Below are positions 63,551-64,000 of a stretch of DNA of 64,000 nt, in pieces. The translations under genes were made by a program, and so were the position numbers. The DNA comes from an uncultured Sulfitobacter sp. (GTDB lineage: Bacteria; Pseudomonadota; Alphaproteobacteria; Rhodobacterales; Rhodobacteraceae). Numbering within the stretch: position 1 is the stretch's first letter; each line of letters begins with the position of its first letter. Below the pieces are notes generated by a model. The model was not told the DNA's origin and did not search any database. It was given only the letters and a program-made list of their open reading frames with translations. Location: the NCBI GenBank assembly GCA_938003685.1, contig CALKXT010000047.1, positions 1 through 64,000 of the forward strand. Direction: 5' to 3'.

Positions 63551-64000
63551 ATGTCACCCAAACACTTGTTGATCGGACGTGCCTTGGAAAAATCTCACAC
63601 ACCGCTTTTTACCCCGGTCCTGATGGTCGGTTGTATCATCATAATGGTTAGCTTTGCTGTGCGCGCGTCTTTTGGTGTTTTCCAAATTCCAATCGCAGAG
63701 GAGTTCGGCTGGCTGCGCAGTGAATTTTCATTGGCAATTGCGATCCAAAATCTGGCGTGGGGGATCGGGCAGCCGATATTTGGGGCGCTGGCAGAAAAGA
63801 TTGGCGACAGACGGGCAATCATTATCGGTGCTATTATCTATGCATTGGGTTTGATGATGTCTGCCAATTCTGGGACGCCTATTGAGCATCAAACCTATGC
63901 CTGGCTGGTAGGCTTTGGTATCGCGGGGACGGGCTTTGGTGTGGTTTTAGCCGTTGTAGGGCGCGCGTCGTCTGATGAAAATCGTTCTATGTCACTGGGC
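63551..64000 (+). CDS. MFS transporter, N-terminal part (runs off the window)
   Basis: An open frame from ATG 63551 to the last base (150 codons), missing from the ORF track because it has no stop in the window. The translation shows major facilitator features: TM1 near FTPVLMVGCIIIMVSFAVRASFGVF, TM2 LAIAIQNLAWGIGQPIFG followed by LAEKIGDRRAIIIGAI (the A-motif), then further helices. The GVFQIPIAEEFGWLRSEFSLA stretch recalls monocarboxylate/oxalate-formate-type MFS transporters. The start is uncertain since no strong Shine-Dalgarno is seen; a downstream Met is possible. Confidence 0.85.
   Translation, partial: MSPKHLLIGRALEKSHTPLFTPVLMVGCIIIMVSFAVRASFGVFQIPIAEEFGWLRSEFSLAIAIQNLAWGIGQPIFGALAEKIGDRRAIIIGAIIYALGLMMSANSGTPIEHQTYAWLVGFGIAGTGFGVVLAVVGRASSDENRSMSLG

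Noticed and set aside
1-64000. tRNA or rRNA genes, CRISPR arrays, insertion sequences, prophage or toxin-antitoxin genes
   Set aside because: Read through all intergenic stretches and gene products; none showed the required repeats, conserved tRNA arms, transposase or phage proteins.

Overview
The window looks like chromosomal DNA from an aerobic, Roseobacter-type alphaproteobacterium (Rhodobacterales). The reasons are the aerobic cobalamin gene set (cobG, cobF, cobN and the rest), genes I know mainly from that group (DUF6478, DUF1636 in the cob operon, the MoxR-DUF58-DUF4159 operon), the dense ATGA/GTGA start-stop overlaps, and moderate-to-high GC. No rRNA, tRNA, CRISPR, insertion sequence or prophage was seen; this is core genome with some lineage-specific genes.

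Region by region. 1-10405 (+) is a nearly uninterrupted cobalamin operon: cobN (3' end only), cobG, cobH, cobI, cobJ, then cobK on the opposite strand, cobL, cobE, cobM, cobB, cobA, a DUF1636 metal-binding protein and cobF. Together these cover methylation, ring contraction, reduction, a,c-amidation and (with CobS/T elsewhere) cobalt insertion. 10437-15691 (-) holds arfB (ribosome rescue), a structured element with a mini-ORF, a queuosine-precursor transporter, a phytase-like esterase, mepA, a UMF1-type MFS transporter and a thioesterase. 15818-19074 (+) carries yggT, recQ and yaaA. 19059-21251 (-) is a hybrid histidine kinase. 21385-30494 (+) carries an alpha-2-macroglobulin/PBP1c pair and a DUF1007/NicO metal transport pair. 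30498-37217 (-) is a four-gene MoxR/DUF58/DUF4159/vWA-like operon, followed by DUF1285 (+). 37890-43428 (-) contains a GST-like gene, a PhyH dioxygenase, polA, DUF2459, a CHCC zinc-finger protein and DUF1203. 43604-47592 (+) is gpmI-envC-ctpA, closed by a strong bidirectional terminator. 47681-55599 (-) has an RND pump pair, two proteins of unknown function, a lipoprotein and ilvD. 55772-62365 (+) has a degenerate ABC exporter fused to a cyclic-nucleotide domain, a CPBP protease, accD, folC and a small membrane protein. 62376-63434 (-) is zapE, and 63551-end (+) is the start of an MFS transporter.

The two most unusual items are: (1) the 319-base gap between arfB and the queuosine transporter. 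On the minus strand it carries a perfect extended Shine-Dalgarno sequence, an 18-codon GTG mini-ORF, a downstream exact complement of that Shine-Dalgarno, and a strong GC hairpin in front of arfB, which resembles a translation-responsive leader; and (2) a 1035-residue ABC-exporter-like protein whose nucleotide-binding motifs are all eroded, which has a large insertion and a C-terminal cyclic-nucleotide-binding domain, and which is translationally coupled to an apparently intact CPBP intramembrane protease. All functional statements rest on motif recognition by eye; no database search was run.
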